This document shows, piece by piece, positions 7,658 to 15,887 of a stretch of 64,000 nucleotides of DNA. This stretch comes from a bacterium. GTDB taxonomy: Bacteria > Zhuqueibacterota > QNDG01 > JAGLOF01. The DNA is taken from NCBI GenBank assembly GCA_016934955.1, contig JAFGRY010000026.1, positions 230,628 through 294,627 of the forward strand, given 5' to 3'. A program made the position numbers and the translations under genes. The notes beneath the pieces were generated by a model that searched no databases, was not told the origin of the DNA, and saw only the letters and a program-made list of their open reading frames with translations. Numbering within the stretch: position 1 is the first letter of the stretch; each line of letters starts with the position of its first letter.

Positions 7658-9229
7658 ATGGTACACAGTAAGGGAAAAATTCTCTGGGCCGATGATGAGA
7701 TCGAACATCTGAAGCCGCACATCCTCTTTCTCGAAGAGAAAGGGTATGCCATTAGCGCGGTGACCAACGCCGAAGACGCCCTTGCACTCCTGGGGGAAAA
7801 GCCCTTCGACCTTTTTCTGCTGGATGAGATGATGCCCGGAATGGGCGGGCTCGAAGTCCTGGAACATATTCGTTCCCGGTTTCCCGCACTGCCGGTAATC
7901 ATGATCACCAAGAGTGAGCAGGAAGATATCATGGAGGAGGCAATCGGAAGCAATATCCACGATTATCTCACGAAGCCGGTCAATCCCAGCCAGATTCTCT
8001 CCTCCTGCAAGAAAATCCTCGAAAAGGCGCGCATCAACCGGGACCGGCTGACCAGGGAATATACCGCGGAATTCAGTGAAATTTCACGGCTGCTCTGCGG
8101 CGATCTGACGGCCTCGGACTGGGCCGATATCCACATCAGGCTCTCGGAGCGGGAACTGAAACTCGACGAGCATCCGGAGCACGGCCTCCGGAACACACTG
8201 GTAAGTCAGCGCAGTGAATGCAACAAGGAGTTCGGCAATTTTATCGAGGATTCATACGGCGACTGGCTCGAACGGGGGGATGGGCCGGTGCTTTCCCCCC
8301 ATGTGTTTCGCCGGTTTATCGTGCCGCTGCTGGAAAAGGGCAGACGTGTTCTCCTGGTGGTCATTGACAATCTCCGGTACGATCAATGGCTGGCGATCGA
8401 GCCGCTCCTGTATGAATCGTTTGCCATAACCAGGGACTACTATTATTCCATTCTGCCGACGGCAACACCTTACAGCCGCAACGCTCTCTTTGCGGGCCTC
8501 ATGCCGCTGGAAATTCAGAGACGCTACCCGGACCGCTGGGAAAGCGGAGAGGGTGACGATTTCAGCAGGAACCGGTATGAGGATATCCTGATGCGCGATC
8601 ATCTGGAACGGCTGAAACTTAACGGTGATGTGACGAGTAAATACATCAAGGTGCTCAACGCGGAAGAGGCAGGCAGGCTGGCGGGAAACAGTTCCGAATA
8701 CCTGACGGCGCGGCTTACCGCGCTGGTGTTCAACTTCGTGGATATACTCGCGCACCGGAGAAGCGAATCGGAAATACTCAGAGAGATCGTTCCGGATGAA
8801 CCGGCATACCGGTCTCTGACGGCTTCCTGGTTTCTCCATTCGCCGCTGCTGAAAATTATCACTGAAGCGGGAGCAGCCGGTGCAACGGTGGTGGTCACCA
8901 GCGACCACGGGTCGGTGAGGGTCAGGAAAGCCTCGACGGTTCACGCAGACAAAGAAGCATCCAGCAGCCTCCGTTTTAAATACGGCAAGAATATCAATGC
9001 CGAGAAACGGTACGTTTTCAATATAAAGAATCCGGAGGCATACATGCTTCCCGCTTCCGGGATCAATACCAATTATATCATCGCCAAAGAGGACGCGTAC
9101 TTTGTCTACCCGACCAATTACCATCATTTCCTTCAGCTCTACCGTGACAGTCTGCAGCACGGAGGCATCTCCCTGGAAGAAATGATACTGCCGGTCTGCA
9201 CCCTGGAACCCGCAGGGGGATCCGGCTGA
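7658..9229 (+). CDS. porX: PorX-type response regulator with PglZ phosphatase-fold domain
   Basis: A 523-residue protein. The receiver domain (1-125) has acidic residues D12-E14, Asp56 in FDLFLLDEMMPGMGG and Lys in YLTKPVNP. A helical linker leads to a PglZ/alkaline-phosphatase superfamily domain (about 225-515) with metal-site motifs VIDNLRYDQW, PTATPYSRNALFAG and VTSDHGS, and the typical ending QHGGISLEEMILP. This is the architecture of PorX, the regulator of type IX secretion genes in Bacteroidota, whose PglZ domain is a zinc-dependent phosphodiesterase. All visible metal-binding motifs are intact. Adjacency to tsaE, seen here with a 1-nt overlap, is to my recollection common in Bacteroidota. 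No T9SS structural gene lies in the window. Confidence 0.9.
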   Translation: MVHSKGKILWADDEIEHLKPHILFLEEKGYAISAVTNAEDALALLGEKPFDLFLLDEMMPGMGGLEVLEHIRSRFPALPVIMITKSEQEDIMEEAIGSNIHDYLTKPVNPSQILSSCKKILEKARINRDRLTREYTAEFSEISRLLCGDLTASDWADIHIRLSERELKLDEHPEHGLRNTLVSQRSECNKEFGNFIEDSYGDWLERGDGPVLSPHVFRRFIVPLLEKGRRVLLVVIDNLRYDQWLAIEPLLYESFAITRDYYYSILPTATPYSRNALFAGLMPLEIQRRYPDRWESGEGDDFSRNRYEDILMRDHLERLKLNGDVTSKYIKVLNAEEAGRLAGNSSEYLTARLTALVFNFVDILAHRRSESEILREIVPDEPAYRSLTASWFLHSPLLKIITEAGAAGATVVVTSDHGSVRVRKASTVHADKEASSSLRFKYGKNINAEKRYVFNIKNPEAYMLPASGINTNYIIAKEDAYFVYPTNYHHFLQLYRDSLQHGGISLEEMILPVCTLEPAGGSG

Positions 9230-9693
9230 TGCGCATTTCGGCTGAAAGAGTGCATTCCCGCAGCAGGGAGGAAACAGGGGCCTTCGCCCGGCGGTTCGCA
9301 TCACTGCTGAAACCGGGCGATGTGGTCGCGCTTTACGGTGATCTTGGATCGGGAAAGACCATGCTGGTACAGGAGTTCTGCGCCGTGCTGGGAGTGACCG
9401 ATACCGTGTCGAGCCCCAGTTTCGCCATTGTCCAGGAGTACATGGGCGCGTATCCCGTGTATCATTTCGATTTCTACCGGCTGGGCTCGCTGGAGGAGGT
9501 TGTCGATATCGGGTTTGAAGAGTATCTGTCATCCGGGGGCATCTGTTTTATCGAATGGCCCGGCATCGCCGAACCGCTGATCCCGAAGACCGCAATCCGC
9601 ATCGATATAGAAATGGTGTTCGACGAACGGGTGTCCGAACCGACGGAACGGTATATCACCGCTCCGGCCCTTACGGCAGGGGCGCAGTGCTGA
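9229..9693 (+). CDS. tsaE: tRNA threonylcarbamoyladenosine biosynthesis ATPase TsaE
   Basis: A 154-residue P-loop ATPase with Walker A GDLGSGKT (37-44), the switch region SSPSFAIVQEY and the family motif YHFDFYRLGSLEEVVDIGFEEYL, then CFIEWPG. TsaE works with TsaB and TsaD to make t6A37 in ANN-decoding tRNAs. The start codon overlaps the porX stop (TGATG) and its stop overlaps the tsaB start the same way, so translation is probably coupled along porX-tsaE-tsaB-rimI. Confidence 0.95.
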   Translation: MRISAERVHSRSREETGAFARRFASLLKPGDVVALYGDLGSGKTMLVQEFCAVLGVTDTVSSPSFAIVQEYMGAYPVYHFDFYRLGSLEEVVDIGFEEYLSSGGICFIEWPGIAEPLIPKTAIRIDIEMVFDERVSEPTERYITAPALTAGAQC

Positions 9694-10364
9694 TGAAGCT
9701 GCTCGCCATAGACACATCCACAGCCGCCTGCAGTGTGGCCATCGCGGAGGATGACCGCCTGCTCGGGGAATACACGGTGCTGCGCGGAAACGGGCATGCC
9801 GAGATTCTGACCGGCGCGGTCGCCGACCTGCTGCGCGCCGCGGGGACCTCACCGGCCGATCTCGACGCGCTGGCAGTCACCGTGGGGCCCGGATCATTTA
9901 CCGGTGTGCGCATCGGCGTGAGCACGGCAAAGGGGCTCGCCTGGGGGTGGAGTCTGCCGGTGGTGCCGGTGACGTCGACAGACGGTGCCGTGGCCACCCT
10001 GCGGCCCGGAGATGCGGCCGCCTGCGTGCTCGTGAGCGCCCGGAAAGAGGAGTTCTACCTGAAAATATTCATGCCCGACACCGGCCGCTGGAAAGCGTGC
10101 GGAGATATACAGCTGGTTTCACTGGAACAGCTTGGCAACGCTCTGCCCCGGGGTCCCAAGCTGATGTGCGGAGACGGGGCAGGCCGGTACCGCGAGGCCA
10201 TCGATTCTCTGGTCACGGGGTGTCTCTGGCCGCACCCCTATGAACAGTATGCCGGGGCACGGGGAGTGGCGGCGGCCGCCGCCGGGCGCGTGCGGTCGGG
10301 AGACACTCTCGATCCCGAACTGGTCGTCCCTGTCTATTACAATCCGTACAAGGGCATCGATTGA
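9693..10364 (+). CDS. tsaB: tRNA threonylcarbamoyladenosine biosynthesis protein TsaB
   Basis: A 223-residue ASKHA-fold protein beginning MKLLAIDTSTAACSVA, with the conserved GPGSFTGVRIGVSTAKGLAW segment near residues 65-85. TsaB is the non-catalytic partner of TsaD in t6A synthesis. The start is the ATG in the TGATG overlap with tsaE; a longer in-frame extension overlaps tsaE and is not used. The stop overlaps the rimI start in the same way. tsaD and tsaC are not in this window. Confidence 0.95.
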   Translation: MKLLAIDTSTAACSVAIAEDDRLLGEYTVLRGNGHAEILTGAVADLLRAAGTSPADLDALAVTVGPGSFTGVRIGVSTAKGLAWGWSLPVVPVTSTDGAVATLRPGDAAACVLVSARKEEFYLKIFMPDTGRWKACGDIQLVSLEQLGNALPRGPKLMCGDGAGRYREAIDSLVTGCLWPHPYEQYAGARGVAAAAAGRVRSGDTLDPELVVPVYYNPYKGID

Positions 10365-10813
10365 TGGGAGCAGCCGATCCGTTCATACTAAGGAATATGG
10401 TATCAGCCGATCTCGACTCCGTGCTGATGCTGGAGAACGCGATTTTCCCCACGCCCTGGAGCAGGGACTCTTTTGAAGCTGAACTGGAAAAAACATACAG
10501 CGTCGCCCTCACGGCGGAGCGGGAGGGACGGGTGATCGGCTACGGTATCGCCTGGCTGATCGCCGATGAAATCCATATTGCCAATGTTGCGGTTCACCCC
10601 GAATTCCGGGGGACTGGTATCGGCCGTGCGATTGTGGAAAGACTGCTTGCCAGCGGAGACGGTTCCTGCGGCGCCTTTCTGGAGGTGCGGGTTCATAACG
10701 ACCCCGCGATACGCTTGTATAAAAAGCTGGGTTTCAGAGAGATCGGCGTCCGTAAACAGTATTATCAGGCGGAACAGGAAGACGCCTTGCTCATGAGAAA
10801 AGATTTTCGCTGA
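10364..10813 (+). CDS. rimI: ribosomal-protein-alanine N-acetyltransferase RimI
   Basis: A 149-residue GNAT acetyltransferase. The RimI pattern is clear: MLENAIFPTPWSRDSFEAEL, then IANVAVHPEFRGTGIGRAIV (acetyl-CoA loop) and LEVRVHNDPAIRLYKKLGF, ending YYQAEQEDALLMRK. RimI acetylates the N-terminus of ribosomal protein S18 in well-studied species. tsaB-rimI neighbours are common in bacteria. The ATG at 10364 overlaps the tsaB stop. Confidence 0.93.
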   Translation: MGAADPFILRNMVSADLDSVLMLENAIFPTPWSRDSFEAELEKTYSVALTAEREGRVIGYGIAWLIADEIHIANVAVHPEFRGTGIGRAIVERLLASGDGSCGAFLEVRVHNDPAIRLYKKLGFREIGVRKQYYQAEQEDALLMRKDFR

Positions 10814-10834
10814 TGCAGATAAACAGAGGTGCGT

Positions 10835-11695
10835 ATGGTTTGGTTCAAGCGTAATACTCCGGGGCTTGCAAAACAGGCGAAAAAAAATACTCCTGACGGA
10901 TTGTGGATCAAGTGTGAGTCGTGCAAGGAGATCATCTATAAAAAACAGCTCATCGAGAATTCCTATGTCTGTTCACACTGTGAGTTTCATTTCAGGATCA
11001 ACAGCAGGAAATACATCGAACTGCTTCTCGATGAAGGCTCGTTCGAAGAACGGTGCGAGGGCATGGAAGCGGTTGATTTTCTTCATTTCCGGGATCAGAA
11101 GCGCTACAGCGAACGGCTGAAATCCGCCAGACAGAAAACGGGATTGAAGGACGCCATGCGATTCGGGATCGGAGCGGTCGGCGGACATCCGGTGGTGTTC
11201 AGCGTCATGGATTTTTCCTTCATCGGGGGGAGTATGGGGTCGGTGGTCGGTGAAAAAGTCGCCAGGGCGGTGGACCTCGCCCGCGAGCACCGGCTGCCGC
11301 TGATCATCGTCTCGGCATCGGGAGGCGCCCGCATGATGGAATCGATCATTTCCCTCATGCAGATGGCCAAGACCAGCAGCCGCCTCGCCAGGTTTTCGGC
11401 GGAAGGAGGGCTCTACATCTCCATTCTGACAAATCCGACCACCGCGGGCGTGGTGGCGAGTTACGCGATGCTCGGCGACGTCCACATCGCCGAACCCGGG
11501 GCCCTCATCGGATTTGCCGGGCCCCGGGTGATTAAACAGACCATCGGGCAGGATCTGCCCGACGGTTTTCAGCGGGCGGCGTTTCAGCTTGAGCACGGGT
11601 TCGTGGATATGATCGTGAACCGCAAGGAGATGAAATCCAAATTGATGACACTGCTGCGTTTTTTTACCGCTACGGGCGGAACCGCGGATGCGTGA
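10835..11695 (+). CDS. accD: acetyl-CoA carboxylase carboxyltransferase subunit beta
   Basis: A 286-residue protein. The N-terminal zinc ribbon has Cys27, Cys30, Cys46 and Cys49, followed by the carboxyltransferase crotonase fold with GGSMGSVVGEKV, SASGGARMMESI, NPTTAGVVASYAMLGD and AEPGALIGFAGPRVI. With AccA it moves the carboxyl group from biotin to acetyl-CoA to give malonyl-CoA, the first step of fatty-acid synthesis. The ATG at 10835 has AGAGG 5 nt upstream; the in-frame GTG at 10829 is too close to that site. The 3' end overlaps surE by 8 nt. Confidence 0.97.
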   Translation: MVWFKRNTPGLAKQAKKNTPDGLWIKCESCKEIIYKKQLIENSYVCSHCEFHFRINSRKYIELLLDEGSFEERCEGMEAVDFLHFRDQKRYSERLKSARQKTGLKDAMRFGIGAVGGHPVVFSVMDFSFIGGSMGSVVGEKVARAVDLAREHRLPLIIVSASGGARMMESIISLMQMAKTSSRLARFSAEGGLYISILTNPTTAGVVASYAMLGDVHIAEPGALIGFAGPRVIKQTIGQDLPDGFQRAAFQLEHGFVDMIVNRKEMKSKLMTLLRFFTATGGTADA

Positions 11696-12458
11696 GCGAC
11701 CCTCCGTTCTCGTCACCAATGATGACGGCATAGAGGCCCCCGGCCTGCATGCCCTGGGTGAGGCTCTTTCGGAAGCAGCCGATGTGGTTGTTGTCGCACC
11801 CACGGTTGAGCGGAGCGCGGTCAGCAGCGCCATCACGCTCATGGATCCGCTGAGAATCCGTAAGTGGCGGTCGCGGTCGGGATTGCACGGGTACGCGGTT
11901 ACCGGCACCCCTGTCGACTGTGTGAAGATCGCGGTCAGGAAGCTGCTGCTTCGCCGCCCCGATGTGATTATGTCCGGGATCAACCATGGAGAAAACACCG
12001 GCGTGAACATACTCTATTCAGGCACCGCCGCAGCGGCCGCCGAAGGAGCGGTCCAGGGGATTCCCTCAGTCGCTTTTTCTCTGGCAGACCCTGTTTCCGG
12101 CGATTTCTCGACAGCGGCGGCGTTTTCCCGTGTTTTACTGGACCGGATCATCGACGGCGGACTTCCCCGGGGCGTCTACCTCAATGTCAATGTTCCCGCC
12201 TGTTCCGGGAACGATATCAGGGGTGTTGCCGTGACATCACAGGGGAACGCCGTATTTCACGAGGAATTCAACGAACGGCTGGATCCGCGAAAAGGAACCT
12301 ATTACTGGATAACGGGGCGCAAGGCGGCGGTGCATCCGGATATCGAGTACGATGAAAGCGCTGTGGCCCGCTGCTATATTTCTGTGACCCCGCTGCAGGT
12401 CGATTACACCAGCTACCCGGCGATTGAATCGATAGCAGCGTGGCAGTTAACTCTTTAA
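11688..12458 (+). CDS. surE: 5'/3'-nucleotidase SurE
   Basis: A 256-residue protein with the SurE signature at the N-terminus: VLVTNDDGIEAPGL (metal-binding Asp pair), PTVERSAVSSAIT, TGTPVDCVKIAV and MSGINHGENTGVNILYSGTA. SurE is a divalent-metal phosphatase acting on nucleoside monophosphates and short polyphosphate. The length is normal. It starts inside the end of accD with GGGCGGA as the likely RBS. Confidence 0.96.
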   Translation: MRERPSVLVTNDDGIEAPGLHALGEALSEAADVVVVAPTVERSAVSSAITLMDPLRIRKWRSRSGLHGYAVTGTPVDCVKIAVRKLLLRRPDVIMSGINHGENTGVNILYSGTAAAAAEGAVQGIPSVAFSLADPVSGDFSTAAAFSRVLLDRIIDGGLPRGVYLNVNVPACSGNDIRGVAVTSQGNAVFHEEFNERLDPRKGTYYWITGRKAAVHPDIEYDESAVARCYISVTPLQVDYTSYPAIESIAAWQLTL

Positions 12459-12473
12459 CGGACGGGACGACCC

Positions 12474-14012
12474 ATGAGCAAGCCTGAAGATGAAAAAATA
12501 GTGATTCTCGATTTCGGTTCCCAGTATACACAGCTCATTGCCAGACGAGTGCGGGAGCTGCACGTCTATTGTGAAATTATTCCTTACAATACGCCGCCGG
12601 CCGAGCTGCGGTCCGGGGATATCCGGGGCATCATCCTCTCCGGGGGGCCTGCAAGTGTCTACGGCAAGGACGCACCGCTGCCCGGCAAGGAGATATTTTC
12701 TCTCGGCAAGCCGGTTCTCGGCATCTGTTACGGACTTCAGATTATCGGGCATTTTCTCGCCGGTGGAGTGGACAAGGCCCGGAATCGTGAATACGGGCAT
12801 GCCGAACTGATTATCGAAGATGAAGCCGATCTCTTCACCGGTATCGGCAGTCCCATGCAGGTGTGGATGAGTCACGGGGACCATCTCACCGCGCTTCCCC
12901 ATGGATTCGATAATATCGCCCATACCGACAATGCGGAAATCGCAGCGGTGGCCGACCGTTCACGGTCCATATACGGCATTCAGTTCCATCCCGAAGTAGT
13001 GCACACACCGGACGGGAAAATGGTGCTGAAAAATTTTCTCTACGGCATCTGCGGCTGCACCGGCACCTGGACCCCTGAAACCTTCGTGGAGTCGATGATC
13101 AGGGAAATCCGGTCGAAAGTAAAAAAAGGGAGAATCATCTGCGGCCTTTCCGGCGGTGTCGACTCGGCGGTCACCGCCGCGCTGCTCCGTAAAGCCGTGG
13201 GTGACCGGCTCATCCCCGTGTTTATCGACAACGGCGTCCTGCGCAAGAACGAGGCGAAGCAGGTGCGGGATGTCTTCAGCGGGTGGAACCTGCGGTTCGT
13301 GGATGCCGCCGATGATTTTCTGACCGCGCTGAAGGGAGTTGCGGAACCGGAACGGAAACGGAAAATTATCGGAGCCGTCTTCATCGAAAAATTTGAAGAG
13401 GAAGCCCGGAAACTGGGCGAAATCGATTTTCTCGCTCAGGGAACGCTTTACCCCGATGTCATTGAAAGTGTTTCGACGTTCGGACCTTCGGTGACAATCA
13501 AATCACACCACAACGTCGGCGGTCTTCCTGAGAAAATGAAATTCAAGCTCATCGAGCCGCTGCGTGAACTGTTCAAGGATGAAGTCCGTACCGTCGGCCA
13601 GGTGCTGGGCCTCCCTGAAACGATCCTGATGCGGCATCCATTCCCCGGTCCCGGACTCGCCATTCGCGTGATCGGTGATGTGACCAGGGAAAAACTGGAT
13701 CTTCTGCGGGAGGCGGATGATATATTTGTCAGCGAGCTGAAAGAGTCGGGATATTACCGCAAGGTGTGGCAGGCGCTGGCGGTACTGCTGCCGGTGCAGA
13801 GCGTCGGTGTCATGGGCGATGAGCGTACCTATGAAAATACCGTCGCGCTGCGCGCGGTCAACAGTCTCGACGGCATGACCGCCGACTGGTCGAGACTGCC
13901 GCCGGACCTTCTCTCAAAAATAGCAAACCGAATCATCAATGAAGTCACCGGTGTGAACAGAGTGGTCTATGATATCAGTTCCAAACCGCCGGCAACCATC
14001 GAGTGGGAGTAA
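12474..14012 (+). CDS. guaA: GMP synthase (glutamine-hydrolysing)
   Basis: A 512-residue two-domain enzyme. The class I glutamine amidotransferase half has Cys in [14 protein letters not shown] and the His/Glu pair in IQFHPEV. The ATP-pyrophosphatase half has the P-loop [16 protein letters not shown] and ends in the GMP-synthase dimer domain ([26 protein letters not shown]). It converts XMP to GMP. Length and all motifs are normal. The gene lies 15 nt after surE in the same run. Confidence 0.98.
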   Translation: MSKPEDEKIVILDFGSQYTQLIARRVRELHVYCEIIPYNTPPAELRSGDIRGIILSGGPASVYGKDAPLPGKEIFSLGKPVLGICYGLQIIGHFLAGGVDKARNREYGHAELIIEDEADLFTGIGSPMQVWMSHGDHLTALPHGFDNIAHTDNAEIAAVADRSRSIYGIQFHPEVVHTPDGKMVLKNFLYGICGCTGTWTPETFVESMIREIRSKVKKGRIICGLSGGVDSAVTAALLRKAVGDRLIPVFIDNGVLRKNEAKQVRDVFSGWNLRFVDAADDFLTALKGVAEPERKRKIIGAVFIEKFEEEARKLGEIDFLAQGTLYPDVIESVSTFGPSVTIKSHHNVGGLPEKMKFKLIEPLRELFKDEVRTVGQVLGLPETILMRHPFPGPGLAIRVIGDVTREKLDLLREADDIFVSELKESGYYRKVWQALAVLLPVQSVGVMGDERTYENTVALRAVNSLDGMTADWSRLPPDLLSKIANRIINEVTGVNRVVYDISSKPPATIEWE

Positions 14013-14043
14013 TGCATTCCCGTCTTTTTCTAAGGGTGAAATA

Positions 14044-15870
14044 ATGTGCGGAATTGTCGGCTATATAGGAAAACGAAATGCGCTGCCCATCCTGATTAAC
14101 GGTCTGAAGCGGCTCGAATACCGGGGATATGATTCCTCGGGGATCGCGGTGCTGCAGCCGCCCGACATCTGGATGCGCAAGCGCCAGGGCAAAATCAGCC
14201 AGCTGGAGCTTGAAATAGAGGCGGAGAATCCGGCGGGCACCACCGGGATCGGCCACACGCGCTGGGCGACTCATGGCGCGCCCACCCGTGAGAACGCTCA
14301 TCCCCATTTCTCATGCGGCAACAAAATCGCGATCGTGCATAACGGCATCATTGAAAACTACTCGATGCTCAAGGATGAGCTCATGGCCGAAGGGCATCTG
14401 TTCATTTCCCAGACTGATACGGAAGTGCTCGCCCATCTCATCGAATATTATTATACGGGAGATCTGGCAGCCGCGGTCCGGACGGCGCTTAACCGGGTCG
14501 AGGGGACATTCGGTATTCTGGCGGTCGCCGCTGAAGAGCCCGACTGTATTGTCGCCGCGAGACGGGGAAGTCCCCTGCTCATCGGTATCGGTGACGATGA
14601 GACGTTCATGGCCTCAGACGGATCAGCGCTGGTTGAGCATACACGCAAAGTCATCTATATGGAAGACGATGAGATGGCGGTGCTTGGTGCGGAGAACGTC
14701 ACCATCAGGACGCTCCAGGACGCCCACGTCCACCGGCCGGCGGAAGAACTACCCTTTCGTACTTCGGATATCCGCAAGGGCGGGTATCCCCATTTTATGC
14801 TCAAAGAGATTTTTGAACAGCCGGACACCATGGTGGATTCAATGCGCGGGCGTCTTCTCATCGAGGAGGCAACCGCCAAACTCGGGGGACTGGAGGGATT
14901 CTGGGATGCCATTCGCGGCAGCTCCAGGCTGATCATCACCGCCTGCGGCACTTCCTGGCATGCCGCGCTCATCGGCGAATATCTGATAGAAAATTTCGCC
15001 AAGATCCCGGTTGAAGTGGAGTACGCTTCTGAATTCCGGTACCGTGATCCGATCATTTCCAGCAAGGATACGATCCTGGCCATAAGCCAGTCGGGAGAGA
15101 CCGCCGATACGCTCGCCGCGGTGAGAGAGGCGAAGCGTAAGGGTGCGCTCGCTCTCGGCCTCTGCAATGTCGTGGGCAGCACCATCGCCCGGGAAACCGA
15201 TGCCGGCGTCTACCTTCACGCCGGTCCGGAAATAGGTGTGGCGTCGACCAAGGCGTTCACCTCCCAGGTTATCGTATTGACTTTGATCGCCCTCGCGCTC
15301 GGACGCATGAAGCAGCTTTCAGCTGAAGAAGGCGCCCGCATCGTCAATGCCCTGGGATCCCTGCCCGATCTGACAAGAAAAGTGCTGGCGAATGTCGATG
15401 TTGTCAAGGCGCTGGCCAAAAAAATGGCCGTTCATAACCACGCTCTCTATCTGGGCCGCGGCTTCAATTATCCGGTTGCCCTGGAAGGGGCGCTGAAAAT
15501 GAAGGAGATCTCCTACATCCATGCTGAAGGCTATCCGGCTGCGGAAATGAAGCATGGTCCGATCGCGCTCATCGATAGAAAGATGCCGGTGGTGCTCGTG
15601 GCGGTCAGGGATCCCGTATATGAAAAAGTACTTAGTAATATTGAAGAGGTAAAGGCCAGGGAAGGCTGGGTGATCGCCGTTGTCAGTGAAGGCGACACGA
15701 TGGTGAAACACCTCGCCGACGAGATCATCGAAGTGCCTGCCATCACCCAGTGTCTGACACCGCTGCTGACCGTAATTCCGTTGCAGCTGCTGGCCTACTA
15801 TACCGCAGTGGAGAAGGGATGCAATGTCGATCAGCCGCGGAACCTGGCGAAAAGTGTCACCGTGGAGTAA
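14044..15870 (+). CDS. glmS: glutamine-fructose-6-phosphate aminotransferase (isomerizing)
   Basis: A 608-residue enzyme. Catalytic Cys follows Met1 (MCGIVGYIGKRNA). The N-terminal amidotransferase domain has TRWATHGAPT and HNGIIENY. The two SIS domains follow, with SQSGETADTLAA, STKAFTSQV and the C-terminal DQPRNLAKSVTVE. It makes glucosamine-6-phosphate for peptidoglycan and LPS. The true start is the ATG before Cys, with AAGGGTG upstream; an in-frame extension into guaA would block the N-terminal Cys. No glmS ribozyme was seen; the gap to guaA is only 31 nt. Confidence 0.98.
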   Translation: MCGIVGYIGKRNALPILINGLKRLEYRGYDSSGIAVLQPPDIWMRKRQGKISQLELEIEAENPAGTTGIGHTRWATHGAPTRENAHPHFSCGNKIAIVHNGIIENYSMLKDELMAEGHLFISQTDTEVLAHLIEYYYTGDLAAAVRTALNRVEGTFGILAVAAEEPDCIVAARRGSPLLIGIGDDETFMASDGSALVEHTRKVIYMEDDEMAVLGAENVTIRTLQDAHVHRPAEELPFRTSDIRKGGYPHFMLKEIFEQPDTMVDSMRGRLLIEEATAKLGGLEGFWDAIRGSSRLIITACGTSWHAALIGEYLIENFAKIPVEVEYASEFRYRDPIISSKDTILAISQSGETADTLAAVREAKRKGALALGLCNVVGSTIARETDAGVYLHAGPEIGVASTKAFTSQVIVLTLIALALGRMKQLSAEEGARIVNALGSLPDLTRKVLANVDVVKALAKKMAVHNHALYLGRGFNYPVALEGALKMKEISYIHAEGYPAAEMKHGPIALIDRKMPVVLVAVRDPVYEKVLSNIEEVKAREGWVIAVVSEGDTMVKHLADEIIEVPAITQCLTPLLTVIPLQLLAYYTAVEKGCNVDQPRNLAKSVTVE

Positions 15871-15887
15871 TAAAAAGGAGCGAGAAA

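Noticed and set aside
14013..14043. glmS ribozyme upstream of glmS
   Set aside because: The gap is 31 nt, too short for the ribozyme, and no matching structure is present.
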